Of a DNA stretch of 64,000 nt, positions 35,045 through 60,942 are shown one piece after another. Under the pieces are notes generated by a model, which was not told where the DNA came from, ran no database searches, and worked only from the letters and a program-made list of their open reading frames with translations. Position numbers and translations under genes: made by a program. The DNA lies in contig WFMF01000167.1 in the NCBI GenBank assembly GCA_011033025.1, forward strand, positions 248,001 to 312,000, written 5' to 3'. Position 1 is the first letter of the stretch. Each line of letters opens with the position of its first letter. This DNA comes from Beroe forskalii. Its lineage: Eukaryota; Ctenophora; Nuda; Beroida; Beroidae.

Positions 35045-37598
35045 TCTGGGAGCTTCTCTAGAGCTCCTCTGGGTTGAGTGAGGGGGAGTGTTTGATAACA
35101 TCTTAACCCCATACTAATATAAATAAAAAATAATTTAATTTATAAATTTTATATAGGGTTATATTAATGAAAATCAATTTGAACAACTGCAATAGTGCAA
35201 CAACAGATAAAACTACCACGGTTACATACGTACAATCAGAAATTTCATCTGATTTCGGTTCCTCAACTCGAACCTTGTATTGGAAACGCCCCATTTCACA
35301 TTTGGTTTTTTTTGTTGAAAGTTGAAAAGGTTCCCCTTGTCATAAATAACACAGATATCTCGATTGAAATCCCAAAGTATGTACTCTCAAAAAGATAAAT
35401 CTATGCCAATGGAACTTATAAGGTCGGTAGTAGATCATGTCAGATTGGTAGCTGTGATGACATGTTTCTGCACAGTAGACCTTTGTCTGCCTGTGTTTTG
35501 AAAAATAACAGTACCGTTAGAGAAAACTAATTTAAATACCATCAAACTGGTGCTTTATTCAGTGGACAAGGAGTGTCAGCTGTATAAGTTCTGAAGTAAC
35601 TAAAGTACGGAAGGAGTGGAGATACAAAGATTACACCTAGCAACATTTTACGTTCCGAACTTGGTTTAGTCTTTGTACTGAGATACCAGCAGTGAATAAA
35701 TTAACAAAAATACATCTGTGATCGGGATACACAGAGCTCCGAACAATGTTCCATCATCTTATAATTATAGATCAGAACAACAATAATAATGAAAGTATGG
35801 TCAGCTTATACAAACAAGGAGAGATCAACAACAACTGCCAGAGAAAACTGGAGGTATTCTTTATCGAACAGGGTTATAAACCTACAGTCAGAAATTTAAT
35901 CTGACTTTCAAAGTGGTGACGAGATTTAATAAGTGGGTTAAAGCGGATTCAGAGCAGCAAGCGGTGAGCTAGACGTCAAGCCCAGAAGAATTATTCATAT
36001 TGATGTGATTTATTTCTATATAAATGAAACAACATTTACACCTAATCGAACTGATCAAGTCACATCACAATACTCTGATGAATACACATCAAGGAAGAAG
36101 CTCATTGAACAAGGATAATGTAAGTTTAAAGGGAATTAAAAAGGAAATCAATAATAATTGATTACCTTATTCTTACTGTAACTAATCAACTAGGAACTAA
36201 TCAACCTTGAGTTTAGGGGACAAAAAGTTCATTCAATCAGAACGAGTTACAAAACATCATAAGAAAAGACATAGATATCTCGCCAGTGAAGATGTTTGTC
36301 TTAGCATGGAGACCGAGGACAGCTCCACTGAAGCAAGTGAAGCTCCACGGGGGACGCTGCCCAGAGGGGGTGAAATTAACAAAATTATATCTGAGAATTT
36401 AAGAATACTGAGGTCATAACACTAATAAAGATGTTCTATCATCTTGTAATAGTTGTCATGAGGAGATATAGTATCCACAAGAAGAATCGAGGAGATTGTT
36501 TTAATAGATTATTTATTTCAAAAGATGCGCATTATTCGTAAGCAATTTATAATTTAAAGGGCATATTAAATTCGAAAATAATATTACACCCATAACAAAC
36601 AAAATTAATCTTCTTAAAAGACAGATAGTTTTTCAGGAGCCCCGGTAAATGATTAAGCATCAGAATATCAGAATCCTAGCATATACAATTCTTAGAAATG
36701 CAACTTTGTCTGAAAGGATGCTGCAGATAGGGAGAAGAGGTGTTTTAACAGAAAACAGGGGTAGTTCAGGGATTTTTAGTATTACACCAATTTCAAGCAA
36801 TCTTAAAATAATTTTAACTGGGTTTGCGCCTTGTGGAGGCCGTTTAATCCTTTTGTGGGCACATTTCATGTTAGGAATGGGGTTCCTGGGTTCTATCCCG
36901 GATTCTGTTCAATTTGTGGAAAGTTGCGGGCCTGAAAACCAAATTAAATAAAGGGAAAATATTGAAGTTTGAAATTTTCTTAACATGTTTAGAAACCGAA
37001 AAGTTTTACCAACATTCTAGATTTTAAAAGAAGACTACATCACAAAATTGAAATACAGAAAATCAAAAAAACCATCCAAACCCAAAAATTTTAAATTTCT
37101 TGGTTTTTGGGTTTGGTTTTTATTTTCATTATATTGGGAAAGTCGGACCCAAATAAATTGTTAGAAAAAAAAAAGTTTATAATTTAAATTAATTTTTTAT
37201 TTAATTTTTATGAAAAAATTTAAATTTTTTAAAAATTTTTAAAAATTTTTCTAAAACAGAAGGTAGTGTACAATTTTATAGCAGCTGATATTTGCATACT
37301 CAAGGACACTTAATCGTGTTCAAACTATGTAAGAGTGAATTGTGTTGGATCAAATTACATTCATAGTAATATTTTGAATATATATATTACCACCAAAACC
37401 TTTGGACAGTTGGTCAAGTAACCCAGGTGCAGAGTTTCATGTGATGATGGGAACCTGAAATGAATGGAAAATGAGGTCGCCACATCAAATCCTGCAGGGG
37501 GTTACTTGATAAATGGTCAACCAGTTATGGTGGTAATAATTACTCATCCTACCAATTGAAAAGTTATAAATTCATGAGTAAACATTAAAGCATTTTAG
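35045..37598. other. Intergenic, no gene recognised
   Basis: AT-rich with A/T homopolymer blocks at 37160-37260. The frame at 36207-36419 is charged and Ser/Glu-rich with no recognised domain. Confidence 0.45.
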
Positions 37599-50976
<13,378 letters not shown>

Positions 50977-51100
50977 GTATGATGTCACAATTCTCAAATA
51001 AATCAGAGTTAGAGTGGCACAATTCTCAAATAAATCTGAGTTAGAGTGTCACAATTCTCAAATAAATCTGAGTTAGAGTGTCACAATTCTCAAATCTTAT
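50977..51100 (+). repeat. 32-bp tandem repeat just after a donor
   Basis: Three to four copies of TCACAATTCTCAAATAAATC-TGAGTTAGAGTG begin within 10 bases of the donor GTATGATG. Unlike the other arrays the unit does not include the junction itself. Confidence 0.85.
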
Positions 51101-51307
51101 ATATAATTTGGAGATGGCACGTGAATTTTGTCTGTTTGTGCGGGCGCACAGTTTAAATTTGAGCTTGCCAAGAAAATATCAAGGAAAACAAAGGCTAAGA
51201 TGCGCATAATGGTACCGTTGCTATGGAAACCAATTTTTGCACGTGCAGATTATGATCAGTTCTATGCGAGTGCTTTCTATTACGGTACGACTGTTTAATG
51301 CTGTGCT

Positions 51308-53940
51308 GTAGCTTTTTGAAAATTTTTGACGTTTCCTTAACTTCAAATTCAAGATCTCAAGATGGAGAAAGGACAAAACTTGAATAACGGAAGATATTCC
51401 AGATGGATTGCTTTCATTGTGGCAGAGGTTGGTCGATAATCAAAGTTAAGTCGGTGAAAACAGTAGTAACTGCAGTTGTGAAATTAACCGGTAAGGTTAC
51501 AAAGTGTATACTATTCAATCGAGTCGAATGTAGGTCTAGCAGATTACGAAGACAGTTCCTGGCCTGTGAAAAAACAAAATTATCAAATGTCAGTGTCAGT
51601 ATGAGAATCAGTTAACAGAATTAACATCATCTCGCAATCAAAACGGAACGCTGGAACAAAACTCACATGGTTTAGCACGTCTACGACTAACCGACGAATT
51701 CGATCTACTTTCCACTCTGCTCCTTTATAAATCTTTTTTGAATACTTGAATTTTTTGATGCGGTAAAAAGTATCCAATCAATTCGAATGGCAGTGTTTAA
51801 AACTTGCGAACGAGGTGCTGCGTAGCAGCGCCGAGTGAGCTGTGTGTGTGCAGGCCCAACGGGCCTGCTAGTTTCCAATAATTTGAATTGAATCATACCC
51901 ACTCTCATTGGAACAAGCACATAGATTTCCAAAATGAATGCTTTATGGGAATTGGGACCGATGACTGATGACAATCCATCCAACATAAATAACATGAGTA
52001 AATTAAGATAGTTATAAAAGCATGAACTAACAGATATCTGCATGAAATGAATGATCTAAATTGATTATTGAAAACAACCTCAAGAAAAGGCACATAAAAT
52101 ACTTGAACGATATTGATAGCACATCACAGCTCGGTGTTCAGTGAGGAGTGAGTACTGGAAAATGATTGGTCAAACTCAATCTTTGATCCAACCCGAAACC
52201 TGAAAATGAACAAATCAGTTAGAACAAATCAACGGAGCGCGCGGCGTATAAACGCTTCAAAATAGGGGGTAAATTTGACCCCGTAAATACCGGGGTCAAA
52301 TTTGCTCCGATGCCCCTGAATTTATAGCCCTGTTCTGGGGAAGCGCGCCGCGCAACGCAGACAGGGATATACGTGTTTAGCAAATCATACGACAACCCCA
52401 AACCCCCTCCTTTGTCAGACGTTGTTTGACCCCTTCGCTTCCCCTAACCATACCAGGGGTGTCGCGTCGCATCTTCGCGAGTAAGGCGCGGCGCGCGCGT
52501 TAAACTAGGGATCTGGTTAGAGCAACCCCTTTGCCGGTTTGCGTTGCGCGGCGCGTTGTCTGACGGGCGAGGGGGTCAGGCTAGGCAACGCCTGACAAGC
52601 GGCGCGTACGCTCGTAGGTTGATGGATTTCTCCCATCCCTAGCGCGCAACACTCGGAATCTTGTGTGCGCGGCGGAGGGTAGGGTAACATCCTACAACGT
52701 TCCTAAGCCCGCATAGGTGTGTGTACGCGCGCGCCGCGCAACGCAGACAGGGATATACGTGTTTAGCAACCTACAACGTACCGCCGTGCTGTCTGACATC
52801 TGAGGTCTGACAAACCCTCCTCGCAGCTTTGGTGGGCTTGCGCTTCCGCCGAATTGTGCGAAGACAACGTCCAACAAGGCCCTATTTTACTGTTGTCACC
52901 GCGGCCGCGGCCGTTGACTTCCTAGGGGGCTATCCAGAATTAGAAATTTGCTAAACACGTATATCCCTGTTTGCGTTGCGCGGCGTGTACACACACCTTG
53001 ACCTATGCGGGCTTAGGAATCCAGAAATGAGCTCATCAAAAATCGGCCTTTTTTAACATTCATTTCATCATTTGTGAAAGATACATACATATAGTTATAC
53101 CACAACCTCATCTCATTTGCCTCTTAGTGATGCATTGAATTTGATACAAGCAAAGTTAACACTGAAATTTACTTTTAAATGTGAAAGTAAAATTGAATGT
53201 AACAAAGCAAAGCTTAATTAAGTATAGAACTAACATCATAGTTGATACTGCTACAGTTAACATTTAGTCAATCGTACTCGTAGGTCTGATTCGCTAATCA
53301 TTAATCAGATCTACGATCTATCATTTACATCATTTCAATACGATTCGATTTACCTAGCATTAACATTTAACGTCGATAAAAATTAAAATACAAAATCGTG
53401 ATTCCACTTCAAATCAGTGATACAAATCTCAAAATACAATTACAAAAAAGTATTAAAATGCAACACGAGTAAGAAAACATCGCATTAGAAAACAGGCAGA
53501 ATCAGATCTTTAAAATTCAACTGTTTTTGCTTCGGGACACATGATTAACTTTAAGTTTATTAACTTACATAATATGACAGATCATGATCTATCATACCTT
53601 AGGTTTATTTATAAAGGTTGTAATTTGGGGATTTTCAGAAAAATTCCCATATTTTCACCCCCCATGAAATTTCGAAATGACGTCATTATCATATGTTAAC
53701 AAGAGTAATGACTTGAAAAATCCCCATATTTTCAACCTACCAAAATTTGAAACACCGAAATTTTATCCCAAATAAATACCCTACCCCTATTCATAATCTT
53801 TTCCTATTGCCCCGCATATTATTAAGTTATTACTGAAAGTGAAATGTAACTCAGCATAATGATAAATTACTAACTCTTCATTGAGTTAAGTTACAAGTTA
53901 AAACGTACCCCAGTTCCGTTTATAAAATTACGGGGTCGAC
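51308..53940 (+). repeat. 2.6 kb tandem duplication, copy A
   Basis: Runs from GCTTTTTGAAAATTTTTGAC to GTTCCGTTTATAAAATTACG and aligns with 53961-56445. It contains a GC-rich core (52220-53000) with CGCG-rich inverted repeats and several copies of CAGGGATATACGTGTTTAGC. No gene is recognised. Confidence 0.8.
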
Positions 53941-53960
53941 ATTTTATTGTTTTAATATAT

Positions 53961-56445
53961 AGCTTTGAAAATTTTTGACATTCCATAACTTCAAATTCGA
54001 ATCCAGATGAAAGGATAAAACTTGAATAACGGAAGATTCCAGATCCTGATTTACTTTCATTGTGGCAGAGGTTGATTCATTAATCAAAAGTCAATCGGTA
54101 GAAAACAGTAGCTAACTGTTATTAATTAGTAAGGTTACAAAGTGTATACTGTTGAAATCAGGTCAGATATGGGTCTGGCAGATTACGAAGACAGTTTCTA
54201 GCGCAATGAAAAAAACAAAATTATCAAATATCAGTGTCAGGTATGAGAATCAATTAACAAATTAACATCATCTCGCAATCAAACGGAACGCTGGGAACCA
54301 AACTCATGTTGGTTTAGCACGTCTGCGACTAACCGTTCGATCTCAGTGTTTAAAACTTGCGGGCAGGGTGCTGCGTAAGCGCTGCCAGGTGAGCTGTTGT
54401 GCAGGCCCAGCAGACACCACTGGTTTCAATAATTTGAATTGAATCATACCCTCCTCATTGGAACAACACATGATTTACAAAATAGAATGCTTTATGGGAA
54501 TTGGGACCGATGACTGATGACAATCCATCAACATAAATAACATGAATGCAAGACAAAGATGGATTATAACTAAAAGCAACATTGCAGATATCTGCATGAA
54601 GATGAATGATCTAAATTGATTATTAAACAACCTCAGAAAAAGGCATAAAATGCTTGAACGATGATGATAGCACATCACAGCTCAGTGTTCATTGGTGAAT
54701 ACTGGATAATGATTAGAGTCGGCTTTCAAATCTTTGATCAACCCGAATCCTGAAAATGAAAATCAAATCAAATAAAACGAACAAATCAACGGAGCGCGCG
54801 GCGTATAAACGCTTCAAAATAGGGAGTCGGGTGACCCCCGTAAATACCGAGTCGGTAGCTTGATACTAATTTATAGCTGTTCTGAGGAAAGCGCTTGCCT
54901 GGCACAAGACAAGGGATATTTAGCAAATCCTTGACAACCCCAAACCCCCTCCTTTGACAGACGTTGTTTGACCCTTCCTTCCCCTAACCATACCAGGGTG
55001 TCGCGTCGCATCTTCGCGAGTAAGGCGCGGCGCGCGTTAAACCCAGGGATCTGGTTAGAGCAACCTTGCCGGTTTGCGTTGCGCGGCGTTGTCTGGCAGG
55101 CGAGGGGGTCAGGCTGAGCAACGCCTGACAAGCGGCGCGTGCGCTCATGGGGTCGATGGATTTCTCCATCCCCTGGCGCGCTGCCACTCGGAAATCTTCT
55201 TATGTGCGCGGCGGAGAACAGGTAACATCTACAACGTTCCTAAGCCCGCATAGAGTGCTGTACGCGCGCCGCCTCAACGCGAACAAGGGATATGCGTGTT
55301 TAGCAACCTACAACGTACCGCCGTGCTGTCGTATCTGAGTCTGACAAACCCTCCTCACCCAGCTTTGGTGGGCTTTGCCATGGTGTGCGAAGGCCAGCGT
55401 CAAGCAGGCCCTATTTTACTGTTGTCACCGCGGCCGCGGCCGTTTGACTTCCTAGGGGGCTAACTCCAGAATTGAAATTTGCTAAACGTATATCCCTGTT
55501 TGCGTTGCGGCGTGTACACATGACTTCCTATGCGGGCTTGGAATCCAGAAAATAGCTCATCAAAAATCGGCCTTTTTAACATTCATTTCATCCTTTGTGA
55601 AAGACCATACATATAATTATACCACAACCTCATCTCATTTGCCTCTTAGTGATGCATTGAATTTGATACAAAGCAAATTAACACAGAGTACTTTTTAAAT
55701 GTGAAAATGCAAAATTGAATGTAACAAAGCAAAGCTTAATTAAGTATAGAACTAACATCATAGTTGATACTACTACAGTTAACATTTAGTCAATCGTACT
55801 CGTAGGGTCTGATTCGCTAATCATTAATCAGATCTACGATCTATCACATTACATCATTTCCATGATTCAGTTACCTAGCATTAACGACAGCGTCAGTAAA
55901 ATTAAAATACAAAATGGATTCCACTTCAAATGTTGATACAAATCTCAAAATACAATTACAAAAAATATTAAAATGCAACACGAGTAAAGAAAAGCTTTAT
56001 CGCAGTGAAAACAGGCAGAATCAGATCTTTAAATTCACTGTGTTTTGCTTTGGGACACATGATTAACTTTAAGTTTATTAACCCATAATATAAATAGATC
56101 GCGATCTATCATACCTTAGGTTTATTTATAAGAGTTGTATTTGAGGATTTTTCAGAAAAAATCCCCATATTTCCACCACCACCGAAATTTCAGAAATGAC
56201 GTCATTATCATATATTGCCAAAAGTAATGACTTGAAAAAATCCCCATATTTTCAACTTCTAAAATTTGAAACACCGAATTTTATCCAAATAAATACCCTA
56301 CCCTATTCTATAATCACCTATTGCACATATTATTAAATTATTACTGAAGGTGAAATGTAACTCAGCATAATGATAAATTACTAACTCTTCATTAGGTTAA
56401 GTTACAAGTTAAAACACTAGTTCCGTTTATAAAATTACAGGATTA
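53961..56445 (+). repeat. 2.6 kb tandem duplication, copy B
   Basis: Follows copy A in the same orientation. It differs by many one- to five-base losses and homopolymer changes. No gap separates the copies. Confidence 0.8.
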
Positions 56446-57050
56446 TCTACCAGAAAGCTAGCGAGTCGACTGTCGTATGAATGACGAATGTGATTTCTGA
56501 TGAATTCTTGAATAGGAATGTCAAAAATCAGGAAATTTCAAGTTTCCTCTCCGGCACTCCGCTCAAATTCATACCGTTATGAATACATATCCTGATCTTC
56601 AACATAAATTCTGATCCAGAGTTCATAGGTCATCGAAAAACCCAAATGTTGGCCCCTTGTGCCACTGATATCAAAATTTAAATTCTAAAATCATCAATTG
56701 AAATTATAATTGAAATCAAAATTATCAGGTATAGGTGGAATTGCTGGTGTATGGTCTGGTAAATGGTCCTTCAATGTCCAGAGTCTAAATTGTCTGATTT
56801 TTGATCTCCATTTCTAGTAGCATGGAGAGGGTGCTGCTTCGCTTTTCGTTGTTTGCGTCTTTCCTCGCAACGTCGAACCACATCTGTCAGTACTCAAATT
56901 CCTGAAAGAATATTAACGTCATTTCAAAGTTTCAAAAGAAAGAAGAGAGGACTATCGAAGGCAGATAATAGTTGAGGATATTTAGTAAGGGGAATAATTA
57001 AATCAAAGCAGGGCCAATGGCAACTTTGAGGAATTTGTCTGAATTTCTGT
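56446..57050. other. Intergenic or intronic, nothing recognised
   Basis: A minus-strand frame at 56924-57136 has no recognised domain. Confidence 0.45.
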
Positions 57051-57099
57051 TTAAAGGTGCCTACCTCATTCAGTTTGAGCCATGAAATCAGTGTTTTCG

Positions 57100-60000
57100 T
57101 AGTGGCATCCATGGTCGTCGACTGACTGCCACTCAATCAAAACCCAGCGGAGAGTCCCAACCTTTAGTTTGTTCTGTTTCTTGACATCCTTCAGAGTGAA
57201 CCTTCAATGTCGTTAACGTCACTGGATAAAAAACATAAGATGGTTACCATGAAGCAAAGAATTTTTAGATTGCATCCCACATTTACTAAATTCCTCAGTT
57301 TTCATTCTTAACTTTTCGAAAATTTCTATCAAAACAATATGCCAAACGGCAAAAAAGCCAAATTACTCAAAATAAATTTCACCAAATGCACCCATTTCTC
57401 AGGTAGTTCGTCTATGGGCGGGCACGTGTTGTCAACACTGTTGATGTCCGTATCCATAGGTGAAGTGTCCCAGGTGGTTGCTAGACAACCGACAAAAGAG
57501 GGTCCTGTGCTTCTTGTTGCTCTTAGGAGCGTTAAACACCGCACCTGGGGATGTTATTGGAAATTTGTCAAGATAACATGAGCGATGGGATGCAGATGAA
57601 ATGGTTTTATCTTCAAATCATAGGATTCAGAGTTCTTCAGCAGGGATGTATGGGGTTCGCTGATCTTAATGTGAAAATATTTCGACTGTCTTATTTATAA
57701 TAGATAAAACCTTGGAAGCTTGGAATGCTCGCTGCTACCAGTCAGATTTCCGTGTTTGTGTCACGGTGCACATGTATAGTAACTTGTAAAGGGATATTCA
57801 TATCTATGATCATTTTCTCCTCGAGTTCATTGCTTCACATGAATCATGTGATCCTCTGAACCCAGAAATCACGTGATCTACTCAATTCAAAAAGTTCTTA
57901 ACAAAACACATAAGCTCAGTTGCAAGACTTCCTTCTTGAAAACTCTTAATACAGGCTGTTAACAAAAAAACGATTAACGACATTTTCCTATACTTTTCTA
58001 TTGTGTGAAGATGCTCATGAGCTTTGGTTGTACCAGCAGCCTTTTATGCTTCACACTTCTCTCAGTGCTAACGGTGAGTTTGATCGGTTCAAAACTTATT
58101 TCATCTTCCAATTTCAGTATTTCTCTCAATTCAACATTTGAACTGAATAAATTTGCATATAATTGTACCTATCAAAGATGGAAATCAAAAATTTAAGGGA
58201 TATATTTGAGGTCGATTCTTCACTTTCAAGACAGCTATAAATAAATAAAGTGTTAAAACAATTAATCGATAATTTTGCAATTTATCCAATGAACTGATGA
58301 CATCTTCAAGCAGTAAGAAATATTTGCTAATGTAAAATTGCCCAGATACAAACACACCAATCTGGAACTGGATACATAAAGTTCGTAGAATACCACGACA
58401 AATATATGACAATATGTGATGGTGGTGGTCGTGGAGAATGTTATTTCTACTTCGAAGAATTTGAAGTATACGATTCTACCAGGTCTCGGCTGGTATATGT
58501 TGAGAAAACTGATTATGCAGCTAGCAGAGATACAGTCAACTTTGAAACTGATATGCCACAAATCAAAGCAGAGTACAACTTCACAATGAAAACTAATGAC
58601 ACTGTAAAGCTGCGTACAGAGGTGTGGTTTTGGAACTCATGGGAACAGATGGTATTAGAACGTTATATAGATCTTGTGATACCCTTCAATGTCATCACAG
58701 CCACAAGTATATGGATCAGTGAACAGCTGTTATTAAGCAATCCATATGGGTATTTCAGAATAAAGATCAAAATATCATGCGACCTGCATTTCGAAGGACC
58801 AGGCTGTAACTATTGTGCTGAAGAAGGATGGGCTGGCTTGGATTGTATGGAATGCGCAGACAATTATTATCCTGCTGGAGTCTGCAACAAGAAATGTATT
58901 CCAAGTGTAGATAAATACACCTGCAAGGACGATGGGAGCAAAGCGTGTTCCTACAATTGGGTTGGTGATGATTGCAACACGTGCGCTGCAGGGTATTATG
59001 GAGCTGATTGTGGAACACCATGTTTCCCGACTGAGGAGTACTATTGCAGTGTAACGGGAAAGAAGGTGTGCATGGACATAACACGCAGTTCTGAAAATAA
59101 CTGCGCGAAAGATTCACCGATTGATGTCGCTGCCTTGGTTATTGGCTCAATTGCCCTATTACTAAGTTACTAGCAGTAGCACTATCATTATTTGTGATGA
59201 AATTATTCCAAATGAAAGCCAAACAGCAATCCAGAGAAGCACAGGAAAGTGAAAAAATGCACGAAGAGGAGCATGAGGAGAATGCGGAAAATGAGAACGT
59301 GGAAGAAGATTCAAAGCAGTATGAGAATGTAGTGTTGGTTGTTGAAGCAGATGACACTGATCAGGAACATCTGTATGCAGACGCTTACGCTATGAAACAA
59401 ATGTAGAGACATACACATCATAGACAACATTATTGAGAAACTTCAATTTCATTTAGATTTGTTGTAGAAAGAACCTTTACAATATTATGGCAGGGGTAAA
59501 ATAACGTGTCCTTTGCCAGGCGTTGCCTGGCCCCCTTGCGCGCGCGAAAAAATATGGGGCAGGCAACGTCTGGCAACGTGTCCTTACTCATATTGATTAT
59601 TGAGGATATTGGGGAAATGTCAGTACCCATTTTTTGCCTCAGATTTTACTTTTAATCATTTCACACTGTACATCCTAACAAAAACGTTTCTTATCTGAAA
59701 AGCGAAATATCGAGTTTTTTAAGAAATTTTACCTGCTTCCAGTACCGTTAGTCTCTGTCTGTTTACGAGTTTCTGAAGCTCTGGTTCTAATTTACCCCGT
59801 AATTGCTGAAATAGTGAAATATCAGTAGTAGTTCAGAAGTTTTTTACAGAAATTTACAATAACTTTACAGAAGTTAACAATATAACAAGCAACGTATATG
59901 ATCAACACAGTGTTCCTTACTCCCAGTTCCAAATAACGATCACTTTCACTCATCAATTCCCCTATTACGAATAAACGAATATTTTCACAAAATATGTCAT

Positions 60001-60317
60001 CACTCATCAGAAATAACTGATTTAAATCCGCATATATCCGTAGTACCCTAAAAACAAACCCTCGATAAAGCTAGGACCATTGATATTTCACAGATTCAAC
60101 TTACGTCGGTGGGTAGGTGGTCAGTGAGTATTGCACAATAAATTAAAAAAAAACTTACGATGATAGGCTGCGAATCCTTCTCCAGACTCTTCAATCTCTG
60201 CTCCTGGATCTTACTGAAAGGCACTGACTTGAGGGACGACTTGAAATCCTCGATGTTGGAAACCTTCTTGTCTCCTTTGAAAACCATGTTCAGCTGTTCT
60301 CGGACCACATCAACGAC
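57100..60317 (-). CDS. ELMO engulfment protein, partial (exons before and into the PH domain)
   Basis: ELMO proteins bind DOCK Rac exchange factors and promote phagocytosis and cell migration. Exon 60317-60159 encodes VVDVVREQLNMVFKGDKKVS and SNIEDFKSSLKSVPFSKIQE, parallel to the vertebrate block VVREQV ... SLDQFKSKL. Exon 59805-59733 encodes QLRGKLEPELQKLVNRQRLT, matching the segment just before the PH domain. Exon 57544 to about 57400 encodes AVFNAPKSNKKHRTLFCRLS and SNHLGHFTYG, matching the PH start. Then the frame breaks and continues as DTDINSVDNTCPPIDELP. A probable further exon near 57100-57220 (VNDIEG, then LKDVKKQNK) also has a frame break. The rest of the gene lies beyond what can be recognised. 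Confidence 0.7.
57400..57544 (-). CDS. ELMO PH-domain exon with a frame break
   Basis: Acceptor CATCCCCAG. The joined codon gives G-AVFNAPKSNKKHRTLFCRLS. After HFTYG a one-base shift is needed to reach DTDINSVDNTCPPIDELP. The exon end is uncertain. Confidence 0.6.
58011..59406 (+). CDS. Atypical DSL-domain single-pass membrane protein
   Basis: Exon 1 (58011-58073) is a signal peptide (MLMSFGCTSSLLCFTLLSVL) ending at GTGAGT. Exon 2 (from 58346, acceptor TTGCCCAG) gives an N-terminal block resembling the MNNL region of Notch ligands (SGTGYIKFVEYHDKYMTIC). Two Cys-rich DSL/EGF-like modules follow: CDLHFEGPGCNYC ... GWAGLDC and CKDDGSKACSYNWVGDDCNT ... GYYGADC. The hydrophobic segment DVAALVIGSIALL starts a membrane span, but the frame stops at 59171-59173. 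An overlapping frame continues the span (LLAVALSLFVMKLFQMKA) into an acidic cytosolic tail ending at 59406, so one indel near 59160-59170 is likely. Notch-ligand activity is possible but unproven. The gene lies inside an ELMO intron on the opposite strand. Confidence 0.72.
59407..59732. other. Intronic DNA of ELMO with a short palindromic element
   Basis: The stretch between the DSL gene and the next ELMO exon. It holds only the 62-bp palindromic element at 59514-59575. Confidence 0.5.
59504..59585. mobile_element. Short palindromic element with direct-repeat flanks, copy 2
   Basis: A 62-bp core beginning TGCCAGGCGTTGCC and ending GGCAACGTCTGGCA, with a GCGCGCGCG centre. It is flanked by the 10-base direct repeat ACGTGTCCTT at 59504-59513 and 59576-59585. 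Confidence 0.7.
59733..59805 (-). CDS. ELMO exon
   Basis: Acceptor CTATTTCAG, donor GCAG|GTAAAA, 73 bases, ending RLTVLEAG, which matches the vertebrate RLNRLVEG neighbourhood. Confidence 0.75.
60159..60317 (-). CDS. ELMO exon
   Basis: Acceptor TTATTTCAG, donor ATC|GTAAGT, 53 codons in phase. The pattern of charged and hydrophobic residues matches ELMO between its armadillo-like and PH parts. Confidence 0.72.
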
Positions 60318-60525
60318 CTGAAATAAAATAAAGGGTAAAAAAGGGTTACCTCAAGGGGTAAAATAAGTGGTAAATATTGCGATAGTTTGATTGTGTGTTA
60401 CGTTTGAACTGTGATTTAGGAATTGGTGCTGTTTATTTAGTTTCAATGCACGTTTTCAAGATTTACTTCAAACAAATGTGTTTCAATGCATTATCCCATA
60501 TCAAAAGATGGACATCAACGCGGCA

Positions 60526-60605
60526 TTTTGAACCGCGGCATTTTGAACCGCGCCATTTTGCACCGCAGCGTTTTGCACCGCGGCATTTTGCACCGCACTT
60601 CCGCA
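60526..60605. repeat. 15-bp tandem repeat
   Basis: Five copies of GCGGCATTTTGAACC or close variants. On the minus strand they start just after a possible donor GAG|GTGCGG. Confidence 0.85.
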
Positions 60606-60669
60606 CCTCTTCCACTGTGTTCGACTTCCTCAGTGATTGTCGTAACTTCTTGGAACTCCTTGCCGCTGG

Positions 60670-60942
60670 GTTGTTACCAGGGTTACGGAGCCTCACTTCA
60701 TGCTCGTTACCAGGGTTACGGAGCCTCAATTCATGATCGTTACCAGGGTTACGTAACCTCACTTCATGATCGTTACCAGGGTTACGGAGCCTCACTTCAT
60801 GCTCGTTACCAGGGTTACGTAACTTGACTTCATGATCGTTACCAGGGTTACGTAACTTGACTTCATGATCGTTACCAGGGTTACGGAGCCTCACTTCATG
60901 CTCGTTACCAGGGTTACGTAACCTCACTTCATGCTCGTAGTC
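60670..60942. repeat. 33-bp tandem repeat, eight copies
   Basis: Unit GTTACCAGGGTTACGGAGCC-TCACTTCATGCTC with regular variants (GGAGCC or TAACCT or TAACTT; GCTC or ATC). It is open on the minus strand as RLRNPGNEHEV repeats joined to SSKKLRQSLRKSNTVEE. Whether it is part of an ELMO exon is unknown. Confidence 0.9.

Noticed and set aside
60463-60927. Independent protein made of RLRNPGNEHEV repeats
   Set aside because: Array translation; only the short non-repeated part might be an exon, and it is not identified.
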